Shown here: in pieces, positions 63,681 through 64,000 of the stretch
Numbering within the stretch: position 1 is the stretch's first letter
Layout of the letters: each line of letters opens with the position of its first letter
From: Wolfiporia cocos
Taxonomy: Eukaryota > Basidiomycota > Agaricomycetes > Polyporales > Phaeolaceae
Reading direction: 5' to 3'
Length of the DNA stretch: 64,000 nt
NCBI GenBank assembly: GCA_029448655.1
Contig: JACCLO010000052.1
Coordinates: forward strand, 18,685-82,684
Program-made: the position numbers and the translations under genes
The notes under the pieces: model-generated
The model's input: the letters and a program-made list of their open reading frames with translations, nothing else
Told to the model about the DNA's origin: nothing
Database searches by the model: none

Positions 63681-64000
63681 GCGGCCCGTCTTGGGAGTCC
63701 GCACGCGAACTGATGGTTGTACCTGACATGCTAACGCCGGCTTTGCTTGCGAGCTGCAGCACATGGATGAGAGCTGTGGAGAAGCGATCTCAAACTAGGT
63801 GACATCGTGATGGATGATTGTCTCACTGTCAATGGCTGGCTTGTTCTCTAATCCGGCTTCAACGAGGCGGAATCCGGCCAACTTCACTGTACGGATAGCC
63901 GAACCGGTGATTGGGGATGGTACGGTGAGACACTCTCGGCATGATGAACTAGACTCACATGCAGCATTCACATTCAAGTATCCTCATCATCCATATCGCG
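63681..64000. other. Right edge, nothing recognised
   Basis: A 60-codon minus-strand ORF (63,795-63,977) shows no family. The adenylation gene's expected carrier domain is not seen here. Confidence 0.3.

Overview
This window looks like a transposon-choked stretch of an Agaricomycete (basidiomycete) genome. The evidence is the short GT-AG introns (about 50-57 nt where I could place them), a fungal FunK1-like kinase, chromodomain Ty3/gypsy elements, and gene families such as MSH4 with fungal intron density. I saw no rRNA, CRISPR array or complete tRNA gene.

Layout. Bases 1-498 hold the 5' part of an unknown minus-strand gene. From about 600 to 31,000 the DNA is nested mobile elements. It contains three copies of a roughly 610-bp non-autonomous hAT element with 8-bp target duplications. 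It contains a decayed MULE transposase (about 3.1-7.4 kb). It contains many solo LTRs, most with perfect 5-bp target duplications. It also contains a minus-strand gypsy element (Gyp-1, 10.98-24.16 kb) that was itself invaded by two solo LTRs, a 6-kb non-coding LTR element (LARD, 15,795-21,856) and a miniature LTR element (TRIM, about 24.2-25.1 kb). A second gypsy element, Gyp-2 (30,989-39,464), is full length with both LTRs. Its gag is intact, its pol is nearly intact, and its 3' end is decayed.

From about 39.5 kb the content turns genic. There is a FunK1-type kinase gene broken by a solo LTR (40.7-43.4 kb). A long minus-strand gene follows (44.6-49.0 kb) whose helical N-terminus, PH-like domain, disordered middle and helical C-terminus resemble a meiotic axis protein of the SYCP2/Red1 type (inference). 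Next come an unknown minus-strand gene (49.3-50.7 kb), a GC-rich upstream region, and the meiotic MutS homologue MSH4 (52.1-55.5 kb, plus strand). After this lie an AlkB-like oxygenase fragment, a small two-exon gene, a Lunapark zinc-ribbon fragment, a 2.4-kb empty stretch, and an AMP-binding (adenylation) gene at the right end.

Most notable are (a) two gypsy elements that each encode a dUTPase but place it differently: between protease and reverse transcriptase in Gyp-2, and after the chromodomain, behind one in-frame UGA, in Gyp-1; and (b) a hairpin just downstream of the LTR TATA box whose stem sequence changes between copies while pairing and a TTAC-like loop are kept, and into which two nested LTRs inserted at the same register. 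Twelve solo LTRs with duplications against two full-length elements imply frequent LTR-LTR recombination.
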